This document shows positions 33,958-43,265 of a stretch of DNA of 64,000 bases, piece after piece. The DNA is from Paraburkholderia hospita (GTDB taxonomy: Bacteria; Pseudomonadota; Gammaproteobacteria; Burkholderiales; Burkholderiaceae). Both the position numbers and the translations under genes were made by a program. Under the pieces are notes generated by a model that did no database searches, was not told the origin of the DNA, and was given only the letters and a program-made list of their open reading frames with translations. The stretch covers positions 2,790,001-2,854,000 of the forward strand of contig NZ_CP026106.1 of NCBI RefSeq assembly GCF_002902965.1. Direction: 5' to 3'. The first letter of the stretch is position 1; the number at the start of each line of letters is the position of its first letter.

Positions 33958-35112
33958 ATGAAAAAAACCCTTATCGTCGCGGGCATTCTCGGCGCCTTCG
34001 CAGCAACGGCCCACGCGCAAAGCAGCGTTACCCTGTACGGCACGCTGGACGCAGGCCTCATCTACACGAACAACCAGGCTGGCCACAGCAACTGGCAACA
34101 AGGCAGCGGCTCGGTTTCGGACACGTACTTCGGCCTGCGCGGCAGCGAAGACCTCGGTAACGGCCTGCACGCCATCTTCACGTTGGAAAGCGGCTTCAAC
34201 CTGAACAACGGCAGCCTCAAGGAAAACAACACGCTGTTCAACCGTCAGGCGTACGTCGGTCTGCAAAGCAACCAGTACGGCACGGTGACCCTCGGCCGTC
34301 AGTATGACTCGATGGTCGACTACCTCGCGCCGCTGTCGGCAGCGGGCTCGGGCTTCGGCAACAACCTGGCCGGCCACCCGTTCGACAACGACAACCTCGA
34401 CAACTCGTTCTCGATCAAGAACTCGGTCAAGTACGCGAGCCCGAACTACGCAGGCCTGCAGTTCGGCGGCCTGTATGGCTTCTCGAACGAAGCTAACGGC
34501 TTCGCGGACAACCGGGCATGGAGCGCAGGCGCTTCGTACAAGAACGGTCCGCTGAACGTCGCAGCCGCTTACCTGCAACTGAACAACTCGGGCAGCAACA
34601 ACACGAACGGCGCGATCTCGGCAGGTGCGGGCGGCGCAGCGCAACTGGCCGCGCAAACGCAACGCACGTACGGCGTCGGCGCGAACTACACGTACGGCCC
34701 GGCGACCGTCGGCCTCGTGTACACGCACTCGCAGCTGGACAACCTGCAGAGCGCGAATGTCGGCGGCACGTTCATCAACGGTATCTCGGGCACGAACCTG
34801 CACCTGGACAACTATGAAGTCAACGGCCGCTACGCGCTGACGCCGGCGCTGAGCCTGGCAGCTGCGTACACGTTCACGGACGGCAAGGTTTCGGGTTCGA
34901 ACGGCGACGGCTCGCCGAAGTGGCACACGGTTTCGCTGCAAGGCGACTACTCGCTGAGCAAGCGCACCGACGTGTACCTGGAAGGCGTGTACCAGCACGC
35001 TTCGGGCGAACTCGGCAACTTCGGCGCGAACGTCGCAGCGATCAACACGCTGACGCCGTCGTCGACGCAAAACCAGACGGCTGTGGCTGTCGGCCTGCGT
35101 CACCGCTTCTAA
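33958..35112 (+). CDS. general outer-membrane porin (Burkholderia type)
   Basis: Trimeric beta-barrel porin of 384 residues. Residues 1-20 are a signal peptide (MKKTLIVAGILGAFAATAHA, cleavage before QSSVTLYGTLD). The mature start SSVTLYGTLDAGLIYTNN and the strand pattern TYFGLRGSEDLGNGLHAIFTLES are the hallmark of beta-proteobacterial porins, as is the terminal strand ending in Phe (VGLRHRF). Loops are rich in Asn, Gly and Ser. GGAG lies nine bases ahead of ATG. Codons are strongly biased to one choice per amino acid, as expected for an abundant protein. Confidence 0.95.
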   Translation: MKKTLIVAGILGAFAATAHAQSSVTLYGTLDAGLIYTNNQAGHSNWQQGSGSVSDTYFGLRGSEDLGNGLHAIFTLESGFNLNNGSLKENNTLFNRQAYVGLQSNQYGTVTLGRQYDSMVDYLAPLSAAGSGFGNNLAGHPFDNDNLDNSFSIKNSVKYASPNYAGLQFGGLYGFSNEANGFADNRAWSAGASYKNGPLNVAAAYLQLNNSGSNNTNGAISAGAGGAAQLAAQTQRTYGVGANYTYGPATVGLVYTHSQLDNLQSANVGGTFINGISGTNLHLDNYEVNGRYALTPALSLAAAYTFTDGKVSGSNGDGSPKWHTVSLQGDYSLSKRTDVYLEGVYQHASGELGNFGANVAAINTLTPSSTQNQTAVAVGLRHRF

Positions 35113-35187
35113 GCTGCCTATCGACGACGCCACAGGCGGCCGGATCGGATGACGATCCGCACCGGCTGCCGGTGTCTTCCGTGAAAA

Positions 35188-35221
35188 ACGCGCGCGTGCT
35201 GTCTGACGCGCGCGTTTTTTT
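35188..35221 (+). terminator. porin terminator
   Basis: ACGCGCGCG (35188-35196) and CGCGCGCGT (35207-35215) form a perfect 9-bp stem with a 10-base loop, followed by seven T residues. It is a textbook intrinsic terminator about 75 bases after the porin stop. Confidence 0.85.
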
Positions 35222-35386
35222 ATGCTCGATGCGGGCACGTGCACGCACACGCGAACGCCTTGACACACTTGTTGACACTTTTATTTCGGTTTACTAATGA
35301 TTTGATTCTGTCTGTCGTTAAATGCTTAAACGCGCCAGAGATTTCTGACAGAACGAGCGCGATTCAAAAACAAAATTGGAGAGCAT

Positions 35387-35806
35387 ATGACGACGATCAG
35401 ACAGGCGAGCGTGCTCGCCCTGATGCTGGCGGCCAGTTCGGCCGCGCACGCGGGACTCGATTGCAGCGGCTCGCGTGGCGGCTGGCGAGTGCAGTCTTCG
35501 GATAGCTGGACAGGCAGTGACAAGCTCAAGCACTTCGCCGTATCGGCGCCATTCGGCGCGCTGGGCGCGTACCTCGCGCGCGACACGCAACATCCCGTCG
35601 TCTACGGGACGCTGATCGGCACCGTGCCGGGCCTCGCGAAAGAAGTGTTCGACGGCACCTGCCGCACCGATGGCTTCTCCTACAAGGACCTTGCAGCCGA
35701 CGCGCTCGGTGCGCTGACGGGCGCGGCGCTGACGCACTGGGCGATCATGTACCAGCGCACGGCGCGCGGCACGACGCTCGGACTCGCGTACAGGAATCGC
35801 TTCTAG
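35387..35806 (+). CDS. exported YfiM/DUF2279-like protein
   Basis: Protein of 139 residues with a signal peptide (MTTIRQASVLALMLAASSAAHA). The mature part has SDKLKHFAVSAPFGALGAYL near residue 43, then GTVPGLAKEVFDGT and GFSYKDLAADALGALTGAA, a pattern like the YfiM lipoprotein family (DK-x-xH-F, KE-x-xD, GFS-x-xD). It lacks a lipobox Cys at the cleavage site, so it is probably a periplasmic or membrane-embedded protein. GGAG lies five bases ahead of ATG. The function is unknown. Confidence 0.78.
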   Translation: MTTIRQASVLALMLAASSAAHAGLDCSGSRGGWRVQSSDSWTGSDKLKHFAVSAPFGALGAYLARDTQHPVVYGTLIGTVPGLAKEVFDGTCRTDGFSYKDLAADALGALTGAALTHWAIMYQRTARGTTLGLAYRNRF

Positions 35807-36037
35807 ACGGCGCTCCCCACGATCCGCGATCCGCTTCGAATTAATTTCTAACACGATGTCCATGCGCATCCCGCTTGCGTCGGTATACTTCGGCCGGAGC
35901 CGTTTTTGCAGTCGTTAACATTTCATTCGAAGTTCAGTCACCGAATGAGCGTGGCGGCGCAAGCGGTTTCGTCGCGAAGCCTTGCGCTTCGCTTGCGCCC
36001 ACGTACCCCGCAGCACGGAGACGCCGACGACACAATC

Positions 36038-36376
36038 ATGAAACGACTCATCCTTCTTGCTCCCATCGCCATCCTCGCCGCGTGTGGCTCGTCGCGCGGC
36101 CCCGACGCCAGCGCCTCTGCCGAACCGATGGTCTATGCATCGTCAGCGCGGCCCGCGTCGGACATCGCACGTTGCCTCGACAGCCGTCTGTCGCGCGTGC
36201 ATGTATCGAAGAACAACGGCGTGACCGATCTGACCGTTGGCTCATCGTCGAACGGTTCGTACTTCATCACGCTGACGCCTTCGAACGGCGGCTCCGTCAT
36301 CAAGGTCATACGCGGCTCGGGCGACGATCCGCCCGAAGAGGAAATGCGCTTTGCGATCGCACGTTGCACGACCTGA
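36038..36376 (+). CDS. small lipoprotein of unknown function
   Basis: Protein of 112 residues beginning MKRLILLAPIAILAACGSSR; LAAC is a lipobox, so Cys15 should be lipidated. The mature protein is small, with CLDSRLSRVHVSKNNG near the middle and a second conserved-looking Cys at the C-terminus (IARCTT), perhaps forming a disulfide with CLDS. The open frame extends upstream to 35906, but those residues look like untranslated DNA. No partner genes suggest a role; the two Cys and a sugar- or stress-binding type fold cannot be resolved by eye. Confidence 0.75.
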   Translation: MKRLILLAPIAILAACGSSRGPDASASAEPMVYASSARPASDIARCLDSRLSRVHVSKNNGVTDLTVGSSSNGSYFITLTPSNGGSVIKVIRGSGDDPPEEEMRFAIARCTT

Positions 36377-36505
36377 TGTGTAAGTCTTCGTAACGGCACG
36401 ACCTGTTGTCATGGCCCGCGCATGTCGCGGGCTATTTTTTTGCCTGGGCTTCTGCAAGAATGGCCGCCCGCGTTTTACCGCGACCTTCATCGTCGCGCGA
36501 CTTCA

Positions 36506-37015
36506 ATGGCATCGAGCAAGGCACATCACGCGACAGGCTGGGCGGCCGGCGTCATCGCGGCGGCACTCGCCGCGCGTCATGGATGGCAAGGTCCATTTCA
36601 CGTATGGGCGTGGCTCGCGTTCGTGGCGGGCGTCGCGGGCGCGACTGCGCCCGACTGGCTCGAAGTGGCATGGTGGTCGCGCCACAAGCGTCTGTGGATC
36701 ACGCATCGCACGGCCACGCATTGGGGAATCGGCTGGCTCGCGGCGCTGTTCGTCTCATGGCACATGATGCCGCATCATCCCGCAGCCGCTGTCGCGTTTG
36801 GCTTTGCATGCGGTGGCGTGATGCATTTGCTAGCCGACTGGCCGAATCCGCTCGGTGTGCCGTGGATTCTTGGTCGTCACTCGTTGAAGCTCTGGAACAG
36901 CGGGCATTGCGATCTGATCGTCGTCGCCGCGTCCTGGGTAGGAGCGTGGTTTGTCGTCTCGCATGTCTGGATGCCGGCCGCCGCCCCATTGACGTTGTTA
37001 AGACAACTGCTCTAG
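36506..37015 (+). CDS. YdjM/YbcI-type inner-membrane metal-dependent hydrolase family protein
   Basis: Membrane protein of 169 residues starting MASSKAHHATGWAAGVIAAA. The two His near the N-terminus, the TAPDWLEV acidic site near residue 50, the HRTATHWGIGWLAAL segment near 70 and the HLLADWPNPLGVPWI stretch near 112 are the pattern of the DUF457/YdjM family. Relatives in E. coli are small SOS-linked membrane proteins. A ribosome site is not obvious; I chose this ATG because the earlier frame from 36422 overlaps the preceding intergenic hairpin-rich DNA and lacks family sequence. Confidence 0.8.
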   Translation: MASSKAHHATGWAAGVIAAALAARHGWQGPFHVWAWLAFVAGVAGATAPDWLEVAWWSRHKRLWITHRTATHWGIGWLAALFVSWHMMPHHPAAAVAFGFACGGVMHLLADWPNPLGVPWILGRHSLKLWNSGHCDLIVVAASWVGAWFVVSHVWMPAAAPLTLLRQLL

Positions 37016-37213
37016 CCATCCGATCCGCGACAGATCGCTCATCAGAAGCACGTCCGTTAACTCATCGCCAGCGCGTCGATAGGCGTGCAACAGATCCGTA
37101 TAATGGCGACCCGCGACGGCAGCAGCACGCACTCGATGCCTGCCGTCCGCCCCTGCATATCCCGAATTCAAAACGCCTGCTCAAGACAGGTCGACGCCTG
37201 AGAGGAAAGCCGC

Positions 37214-38803
37214 GTGGAAAATCTTTTCCAATCTGTGAACGCATTCTTTGCCTTCATTGCACCCATCTCGGATTTCCTCTGGGACTTTCCCACCAACTTC
37301 AAAGCCTGGTCGCAAATTCCCGTGCTCGGGCAATTCCCGTTCGCGATTCTTCTGCTGGTCGGCGTGGGCATCCACTTCTCGATCCGCACACGCTTCATCC
37401 AGACGATGAACGTCGGCAAGATCGTGCGCATCATGTTGCGCCGGCAGTCGTCGAATACGGGCGTCAGCGCGCTCGCGTCGTTCATGCTCGGACTGGCGAT
37501 GCGCGCGGGGCCGGGCAATATCGTCGGCATCACGGGCGCGATTTCCGTCGGCGGGCCTGGCGCGTTGTTCTGGATGTGGGTCGCCGCGTTCTTCGGCATG
37601 GCGACGGCCTTCATGGAATCCACGCTCGCGCAGCTTTTCAAGGAAAAAAAGCACGACGAGTTCGTCGGCGGGCTGCCGTTCTATGGACGGCGCGTACTCG
37701 GCGACCGGCGCATCGTCGGCACGTTTCTGTCGCTGGTGTTTATCGTGTATGCGCTGTTCAATGTGCCGCCACAAACCTTCAACGTCTTCACCGCGATCGG
37801 CACGATCGCCGATACCGTCACGGGCACGCATCTCGCCCGCCAGTCGACGGTGTACTACGCGATCGCGGCATGCCTGATCGTCGCGTGTTCGTTCATCATC
37901 ATGGGCGGCATCCGCCGCGTGACCGCGTACACCGACGTGCTCGTCCCCATCAAGGCCGCGCTGTTCTGCCTGATGTCGCTGGTCATCATCGCGATCAACC
38001 TGCCGCTGATTCCATACTTCTTTCACGAGGTGATCGTCGGTGCATTCGCGCCGCATGCGCTGTTCGGCGGCGCGATCGGCACTGCGCTTGCGCAAGGCGT
38101 CAAGCGCGGGCTGATGTCGAACGAAGCGGGACAAGGGACGATCACGATGGCAGCCGCGATCGCCGATAACGATCACCCGTGCGAACAGGGCTTCGTGCAA
38201 AGTCTTGGCGTGTTTTTCGACACGATGGTCATCTGCACGATGACGGGCTTTATCGTCGTGATGGCGCATGTGTGGACGGGCACCGTCGACGGTCAGGCAT
38301 GGGAATCGGTGCGCGCGTCGAAGATCACGGTTTATCTGGCTTCAGTGCAAACGCTCGTGCCCGCGTCGGTCGCGCAGGCCGTCAAGATCGTGATGTGCGT
38401 GTGTTACGGCCTGTTCGCCTTTACCACGCTGCTAGGGATGATTTCGTTCGCGGAGATCTCGGCGAACTTCATTTCGCGCAGCCGCGCTTTCATCACGGGG
38501 ATTCGTGTGATGGGCTCGCTGGTGTTCGTGCCGTTCGGCGCGCTGACCGTGCTGGCCGGACTCGAACTGCCCAATCTCTGGGCGCTGTCCGATCTGATGA
38601 ACATCGTGATGGTGCTGCTCAACGTGCCGATCGTGCTGGTCGGGCAACGCCTCGTCTACAAGGCGCTCGCGCACTATCGCGCGACGCGCGGCGGCCCGTT
38701 CGTGTCGGAACAGATCGGCGTGCGCACTGAATACTGGACGGCCGATCAACGCAACGGCATTGGCCAGCATGTGGATGCACAAAAGGAACGCGTCGGCAGC
38801 TAA
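37214..38803 (+). CDS. alanine/glycine:cation symporter (AGCS family)
   Basis: Inner-membrane sodium- or proton-coupled amino-acid symporter of 529 residues with about 10-11 helices. FKAWSQIPVLGQFPFAILLL at the start, then LASFMLGLAMRAGPGNIVGI around residue 90 and the GLMSNEAGQGTITMAAAIAD segment near 300 (GLFSNEAGxG in the family) identify it. The start is GTG at 37214 with AGAGGAAA upstream; the encoded MENLFQSVN is a normal N-terminus. It converges on the DadA-like oxidase gene with only 13 bases between stops, so it may supply that pathway with its amino acid. Confidence 0.9.
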   Translation: MENLFQSVNAFFAFIAPISDFLWDFPTNFKAWSQIPVLGQFPFAILLLVGVGIHFSIRTRFIQTMNVGKIVRIMLRRQSSNTGVSALASFMLGLAMRAGPGNIVGITGAISVGGPGALFWMWVAAFFGMATAFMESTLAQLFKEKKHDEFVGGLPFYGRRVLGDRRIVGTFLSLVFIVYALFNVPPQTFNVFTAIGTIADTVTGTHLARQSTVYYAIAACLIVACSFIIMGGIRRVTAYTDVLVPIKAALFCLMSLVIIAINLPLIPYFFHEVIVGAFAPHALFGGAIGTALAQGVKRGLMSNEAGQGTITMAAAIADNDHPCEQGFVQSLGVFFDTMVICTMTGFIVVMAHVWTGTVDGQAWESVRASKITVYLASVQTLVPASVAQAVKIVMCVCYGLFAFTTLLGMISFAEISANFISRSRAFITGIRVMGSLVFVPFGALTVLAGLELPNLWALSDLMNIVMVLLNVPIVLVGQRLVYKALAHYRATRGGPFVSEQIGVRTEYWTADQRNGIGQHVDAQKERVGS

Positions 38804-38816
38804 CTGGCGGCTTCGC

Positions 38817-39989
38817 TCACACGACGTTTTTCTCGACGATCGGCCGGTTCTCCAGCACGCGCGCAAAGCCGAGTGAGGAGAGATCGAGCGTCACATACTG
38901 CTCGTGCAAGATGAGTTCGCTGACACCGCGCCCCGTCGCGGGTCCTTGTTGCAATCCGTGGCCGCTGAACCCGTTGGCGAAGATGCAATTGTCGACATCC
39001 GGGTGATGACCAATGATCGCGTTCTGATCCAGCACGTTGTATTCGTAGTAGCCGGACCAGCAATGCTCGACGCGCAGCGCCTCGAATTGCGGCACGCGAT
39101 GTGCGAGCGTCGGCCAGATCACGTCGTCGAACAATGCGTGATCGACTTCGTCGAGCGGCAGGTCGTCGGGATCGTTGCTGGGCGACGGCGACGTGCCGCA
39201 GATATACGACGTGCCCTCGGGACGAAAGTACACCCCCGTCGGATCGATCAGCAACGGAGCGCGTTCAAGTTTCGCCGGCGAGCTGACGTTGAAAATGCTG
39301 CGGCGTCGCGCGAACACAGGCAGCTCGATACCCGCCATCGACGCCACTCGCCGCGCCCACGCGCCCGCCGCATTCACGACGACATCGCACGGAAAAGTCT
39401 CGCCGCGTGAAGTCACGACATGCGTGACGCGCCGCCCTTCGCGATGCAGCGCCGTCACGTCATCGGCAACATAGCGCGCGCCGAGCGCCTGCGCTTTCTT
39501 GCGCAACGCCTGCACGAGCCCGTAGCCGTCGAACCAGCCCTCGCCCGTCTCACCGAATGCGCCCGCGCTCAGATCGTCGGTGTTGAGCCACGGAAACCGC
39601 GCGGCCAATGTCGTCTTGTCGAGCAACGTGATGTCGGCGCCGAGACGCTTTTGCAGCGCATGATTCTCGCGCAGCGTCGCTTCGCCCGAAGGCGTCGCGA
39701 GAAACAGATAACCGCCTTCGTGCAGATCGATGGAAGGCTTCGCGCCGTCGATCTCCAGACGCTCGCCAATGGTTCGCAGAAACTCGATGCCGAACAGCGA
39801 CATCTGGATGGAGAGCGGCGTGGAGAACTGCTGCCGGATCGACGCCGCCGACAACGCCGACGACGAGCGCGCATAAGTCGGATCGCGCTCGATCACGGTG
39901 ACGCTGACCGTCGGGTCCGACAAACGCAAGAAATACGCGATCGAACTGCCGATCACGCCTCCACCGACAACGACGACTTTCGAACTCAC
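38817..39989 (-). CDS. FAD-dependent amino-acid oxidase/dehydrogenase (DadA/sarcosine oxidase type)
   Basis: Flavoenzyme of 390 residues of the DAO family. The FAD-binding start SKVVVVGGGVIGSSIAYFL, the early SSSALSAASIRQQFSTP region and the late IIGHHPDVDNCIFANGFSGHG stretch are typical. The start is a GTG at 39989, six bases after GGAG; an ATG 11 codons upstream has no such site. It follows the AmaB-like gene by about 129 bases on the same strand. With that neighbour it may act as an L-pipecolate or related cyclic imino/amino-acid oxidase like AmaA, but DadA-like substrates are also possible. Confidence 0.82.
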   Translation of the reverse strand: MSSKVVVVGGGVIGSSIAYFLRLSDPTVSVTVIERDPTYARSSSALSAASIRQQFSTPLSIQMSLFGIEFLRTIGERLEIDGAKPSIDLHEGGYLFLATPSGEATLRENHALQKRLGADITLLDKTTLAARFPWLNTDDLSAGAFGETGEGWFDGYGLVQALRKKAQALGARYVADDVTALHREGRRVTHVVTSRGETFPCDVVVNAAGAWARRVASMAGIELPVFARRRSIFNVSSPAKLERAPLLIDPTGVYFRPEGTSYICGTSPSPSNDPDDLPLDEVDHALFDDVIWPTLAHRVPQFEALRVEHCWSGYYEYNVLDQNAIIGHHPDVDNCIFANGFSGHGLQQGPATGRGVSELILHEQYVTLDLSSLGFARVLENRPIVEKNVV

Positions 39990-40118
39990 AGGCCACTCCA
40001 GACGAAGCGGGTCGGCGGGCAACGAATGCCCGCGACAGGTTGGAAACGTTAAGCGGGTTGATCGTAGAAAGCGCGGCGCGTCACGAACTGCAAAGCCCGA
40101 GCACGCCGCGCCGAAGCA

Positions 40119-41618
40119 TCAGCCGATATTAAAGTCGATGCCTTGCGCCAGCGGCAGCGCCGACGAATAGTTGACGGTGTTCGTCGCACGCCGCATGTAC
40201 GCCTTCCACGCGTCCGAGCCAGACTCGCGACCACCGCCCGTTTCCTTCTCGCCGCCGAACGCGCCGCCGATTTCCGCGCCGCTCGGCCCGATGTTCACAT
40301 TCGCGATGCCGCAATCACTGCCCGAATCCGAGGTGAAGCGCTCCGCTTCGCGCAGGTCGGTCGTGAACACGCACGACGACAGGCCGTGATGCGCAGCGTT
40401 GTTCGCCGCGATTGCGTCGTTGAAATCCGAGTAACGCAGCACGTAGAGAATCGGCGCGAAGGTTTCCTTCAGTACGACGCCCGTTTGCGACGGCATTTCG
40501 ACCAGCGCGGGGCGCACGTAGTAGCCGTTTTCATAGCCCTTCACTTCGACGCGTTCGCCACCGAACACCTTGCCGCCTTCCGCCGCCGCCTGTTGCAGCG
40601 ATTCCTGCATGCGCGCGAACGACTGCTTGTCGATCAGCGGTCCCATCAGCGTGCCCTTTTCGAGCGGATTGCCGATCGGCACCTTTGCATAGAGCTGCTT
40701 CAGACGCTCGACCGTTTGCTCGTACACGCTGTCGTGCACGAACAGACGCCGCAGCGAGGTGCAGCGCTGCCCCGCAGTGCCGACCGCCGAGAACAGGATG
40801 CCGCGCAGCGCCAGTTCCTGGTCAGCCGTCTGCGCGACGATGCCCGCGTTGTTGCCCCCGAGTTCGAGCAGCGACCGGCCGAAGCGCTTCGCCACTTCGA
40901 CGCCAACGGTGCGGCCCATTTCCGTGCTGCCCGTCGCGCTGACGATCGACGCACGCGGGTCCGCGACCAGCTTCGCGCCGACATCGCGCCCGCCGTTGAC
41001 GACGGCCGTGAGGCCTGCCGGCGCATCGCCGAATTCCTTCAGCGCTTCGTTGAGAATCTGGTTGACGGCGAGCGCCGTCAGCGGCGTTTTCTCCGACGGC
41101 TTCCAGACCACGGCATTGCCGCACACGAGCGCGAGTGCCGCATTCCACGACCACACGGCTGCCGGGAAATTGAACGCCGAGATCACGACGCAGGTGCCCA
41201 TCGGGTGCCACGATTCGGCCATCCGGTGGCCGGGGCGCTCCGAAGCGATCGTGAGGCCGTACAGCTGGCGCGACAGGCCGACCGCGAAATCGCAGATGTC
41301 GATCATTTCCTGCACTTCGCCAAGGCCTTCCTGCAGGATCTTGCCCGTCTCCAGCGTGATGATGCTGCCGAGCGCCTGCTTCTTCTCGCGCAGACGCTGA
41401 CCAAGCAGGCGTACGAGTTCGCCGCGGCGCGGCGCGGGCACGTTGCGCCATTGCTCGAATGCCTGTTTCGCGTTGGCCAGCACCGTATCGACTTGCGCCG
41501 TCGACTGGCTGGCCACGCGGCCAATGAGTTCGCCCGTGATGGGCGAATGGACGGCGATGTCGCCCGCTTGCGCTGCGTCTGCAATGCCGAGATCGGCAAG
41601 GATGCTCGATGCGTTCAT
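40119..41618 (-). CDS. amaB: L-piperidine-6-carboxylate / alpha-aminoadipate-semialdehyde dehydrogenase
   Basis: Aldehyde dehydrogenase of 499 residues of the ALDH7 group. Landmarks are the NAD region ISAFNFPAAVWSWNAALALV near 150, the catalytic Glu in LLELGGNNAGIV near 265 and the nucleophile in GTAGQRCTSLRRLFVH near 300, where the RCTSLRR context is characteristic of aminoadipate-semialdehyde dehydrogenases. Start ATG 41618 has AGGGA upstream; the frame reaches 41672 without a site. It forms a leftward pair with the DadA-like oxidase and is divergent from the XRE-cupin regulator. It probably completes degradation of lysine via pipecolate to aminoadipate. Confidence 0.82.
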   Translation of the reverse strand: MNASSILADLGIADAAQAGDIAVHSPITGELIGRVASQSTAQVDTVLANAKQAFEQWRNVPAPRRGELVRLLGQRLREKKQALGSIITLETGKILQEGLGEVQEMIDICDFAVGLSRQLYGLTIASERPGHRMAESWHPMGTCVVISAFNFPAAVWSWNAALALVCGNAVVWKPSEKTPLTALAVNQILNEALKEFGDAPAGLTAVVNGGRDVGAKLVADPRASIVSATGSTEMGRTVGVEVAKRFGRSLLELGGNNAGIVAQTADQELALRGILFSAVGTAGQRCTSLRRLFVHDSVYEQTVERLKQLYAKVPIGNPLEKGTLMGPLIDKQSFARMQESLQQAAAEGGKVFGGERVEVKGYENGYYVRPALVEMPSQTGVVLKETFAPILYVLRYSDFNDAIAANNAAHHGLSSCVFTTDLREAERFTSDSGSDCGIANVNIGPSGAEIGGAFGGEKETGGGRESGSDAWKAYMRRATNTVNYSSALPLAQGIDFNIG

Positions 41619-41943
41619 CTGGATTCCCTTGATTTCCGATACGAAACAAAAGTAAGTTCGGAAACTATACACGCCGTCAATTATGACGACAAGCGGCGTT
41701 GCGACATGAACTTGCGCGAACCGGTAAAACGCCGAAAAGAGGGGAAAATTAGGGTTTTCCCGAGTTTGTACGCGTGGCGCTTTTCAGCGTGATACATCAT
41801 CGTGCACACTCTGCGGGTGCGTTTCAGATCGGAAATCCGCTTGCTTGCATAACCCGCCGCCCCGCCCGCGCGGCGGTCCGCAAACAGGCCGATGTTATGA
41901 TCGGAAACACTGAAAGCATCACGCTGCATAGTCATTTACGCCC
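41619..41943. promoter_or_regulatory. divergent control region of amaB and the XRE-cupin regulator
   Basis: About 325 bases without a gene. It contains the inverted repeat CGTCA-ATTA-TGACG (41675-41688) just upstream of the amaB start, and two copies of TCGGAAAC (near 41658 and 41902), one near each start. Either could be the site of the divergent regulator; the sequence alone does not decide. Confidence 0.45.
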
Positions 41944-42573
41944 ATGGATACCTCGCTCACCAAGTCGCCGGAAAGCTCGACGTCGGACCTCGGCCGCCGC
42001 GTGCGCGCCGCGCGGCTCGCGCACGACCTGACGCTCGAAACGGCCAGCCGCCTGTGCGGCGTATCGCGCTCCACGCTGTCGAAGATCGAAAACGGCCTGA
42101 TGTCGCCGACCTTCGACGTGCTGCAAAAAATCGTCGTAGGTCTGAAGATCGATCTGGGCGAACTGTTCGGCTCGACGCCGAAAGTCAACGCGAGCGGCCG
42201 GCGCGCGCTCACGCGCAAGGACGCGGGCCAGCGTCACGCGTATCGCGGCTACCAGATGGAACTGCTGGCGACGGACCTCGCGCACAAGGTGATGCTGCCG
42301 TTTCGGATCCGCATCACCGCGCACACGCTCGACGCATTCGACGATTGGGGCCGCCACGAAGGCGAAGAATTTCTGTATGTGATCAGCGGCAGCGTGTGCC
42401 TGTATTCGGAGCTGTATGCGCCGACGCATCTGAATGCGGGCGACAGTCTCTATTTCGACAGCCGTACGGGGCATGCCGCCGTCTCGACGAGCGAAGAGGA
42501 CGCGGAAGTGTTGTGGATGGCGACTAGTGCTGATCTGCCGGTTGCTGGTGGCGGCAGCGCGTCGAAGAAATAG
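41944..42573 (+). CDS. XRE-family regulator with cupin sensor domain
   Basis: Regulator of 209 residues. The N-terminal helix-turn-helix (about 14-70) reads LGRRVRAARLAHDLTLETAS then LCGVSRSTLSKIENGLMSPT; the C-terminal cupin (about 115-195) includes GRHEGEEFLYVISGSVCLYS and AGDSLYFDSRTGHAA. Proteins of this design (PuuR-like) sense a small metabolite, often an amine or amino acid, and repress a neighbouring catabolic operon. Divergence from amaB and the oxidase makes them the likely targets. No clear ribosome site is seen before the ATG. Confidence 0.87.
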   Translation: MDTSLTKSPESSTSDLGRRVRAARLAHDLTLETASRLCGVSRSTLSKIENGLMSPTFDVLQKIVVGLKIDLGELFGSTPKVNASGRRALTRKDAGQRHAYRGYQMELLATDLAHKVMLPFRIRITAHTLDAFDDWGRHEGEEFLYVISGSVCLYSELYAPTHLNAGDSLYFDSRTGHAAVSTSEEDAEVLWMATSADLPVAGGGSASKK

Positions 42574-42672
42574 CGCGCATTTGTTTTGCGCTCGCGGTTA
42601 TGGGTTGGCTTTGCGCTGGCATCTGCGGTTTGCCTCTGCGCTGGCATCCGCGTTTTGTTAGCGTGCTTCACG

Positions 42673-43265
42673 CGTTGCCCCTGTGCGGGGCGGCACCTAC
42701 TTTTCTTTGCCGCCGCAAAGAAAAGTAGGCAAAAGAAAGCGGCTAACACCGCCAGCCCATGTTCTTATCCACGGGCCCCCAACGTCCCCACACTCCACAC
42801 GGCAGCGTTCTAGTTCGCGTGCGTTGCCAACGCTTAGAATGAATGCCTCCCCTGCTTCAGACAACCGTACAAGGGCTGGGGGGCAGCGAATGGTTTGTGC
42901 CGCCCAGGTGGCAAACTGTGTGTAGGCTTTCGCGCCCTACGCGCATCACTCCGGACTGGAAAGCAGGGTTGGTGTTTGTGGTAAGAGCACTAAGCTGTGC
43001 GGTGCGACAACCTACACACAGTTTGCCGCCTGGGCGGCGGCGGACTATCTGGTACGGCGTGCGGCGACGCGGGTACGTGAAGCGGGTGAGGCGCCAATTC
43101 AGAGCGCTGGCAACGAACGTGGGTCACGTGATTGCCGTGTGAAGCGTAAGACCCGTTGGGGGCCCTCAGGCAGGAAGAAGAGCTGGCGGTGTGAGCCGCT
43201 TTCTTTTGCCTACTTTTCTTTGCGGCGGCAAAGAAAAGTAGGTGCCGCCCCGCACAGGGGCAACG
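42673..43265. repeat. 593-bp composite inverted-repeat element, copy 2
   Basis: Outer arms 42673-42753 and 43185-43265 (81 bp each) and inner arms 42900-42926 and 43011-43037 (27 bp each, one mismatch) are inverted around an 84-base loop. The loop shares CATCACTCCGGAC-like and GTAAGAGC-N-CTAA motifs with copy 1. Total length equals that of the copy at 27094. Between outer and inner arms, the right half of this copy closely matches the left half of copy 1 in reverse. It lies between the convergent regulator and hppD-like genes. The flank 42574-42672 repeats CGCTGGCATC-type sequence, also seen beside copy 1. Confidence 0.92.

Noticed and set aside
27094..43265. The two 593-bp elements as ends of a composite transposon
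   Set aside because: The DNA between them is ordinary chromosomal metabolism with no transposase, and both copies are full nested structures and not simple terminal repeats. A composite transposon is not supported.
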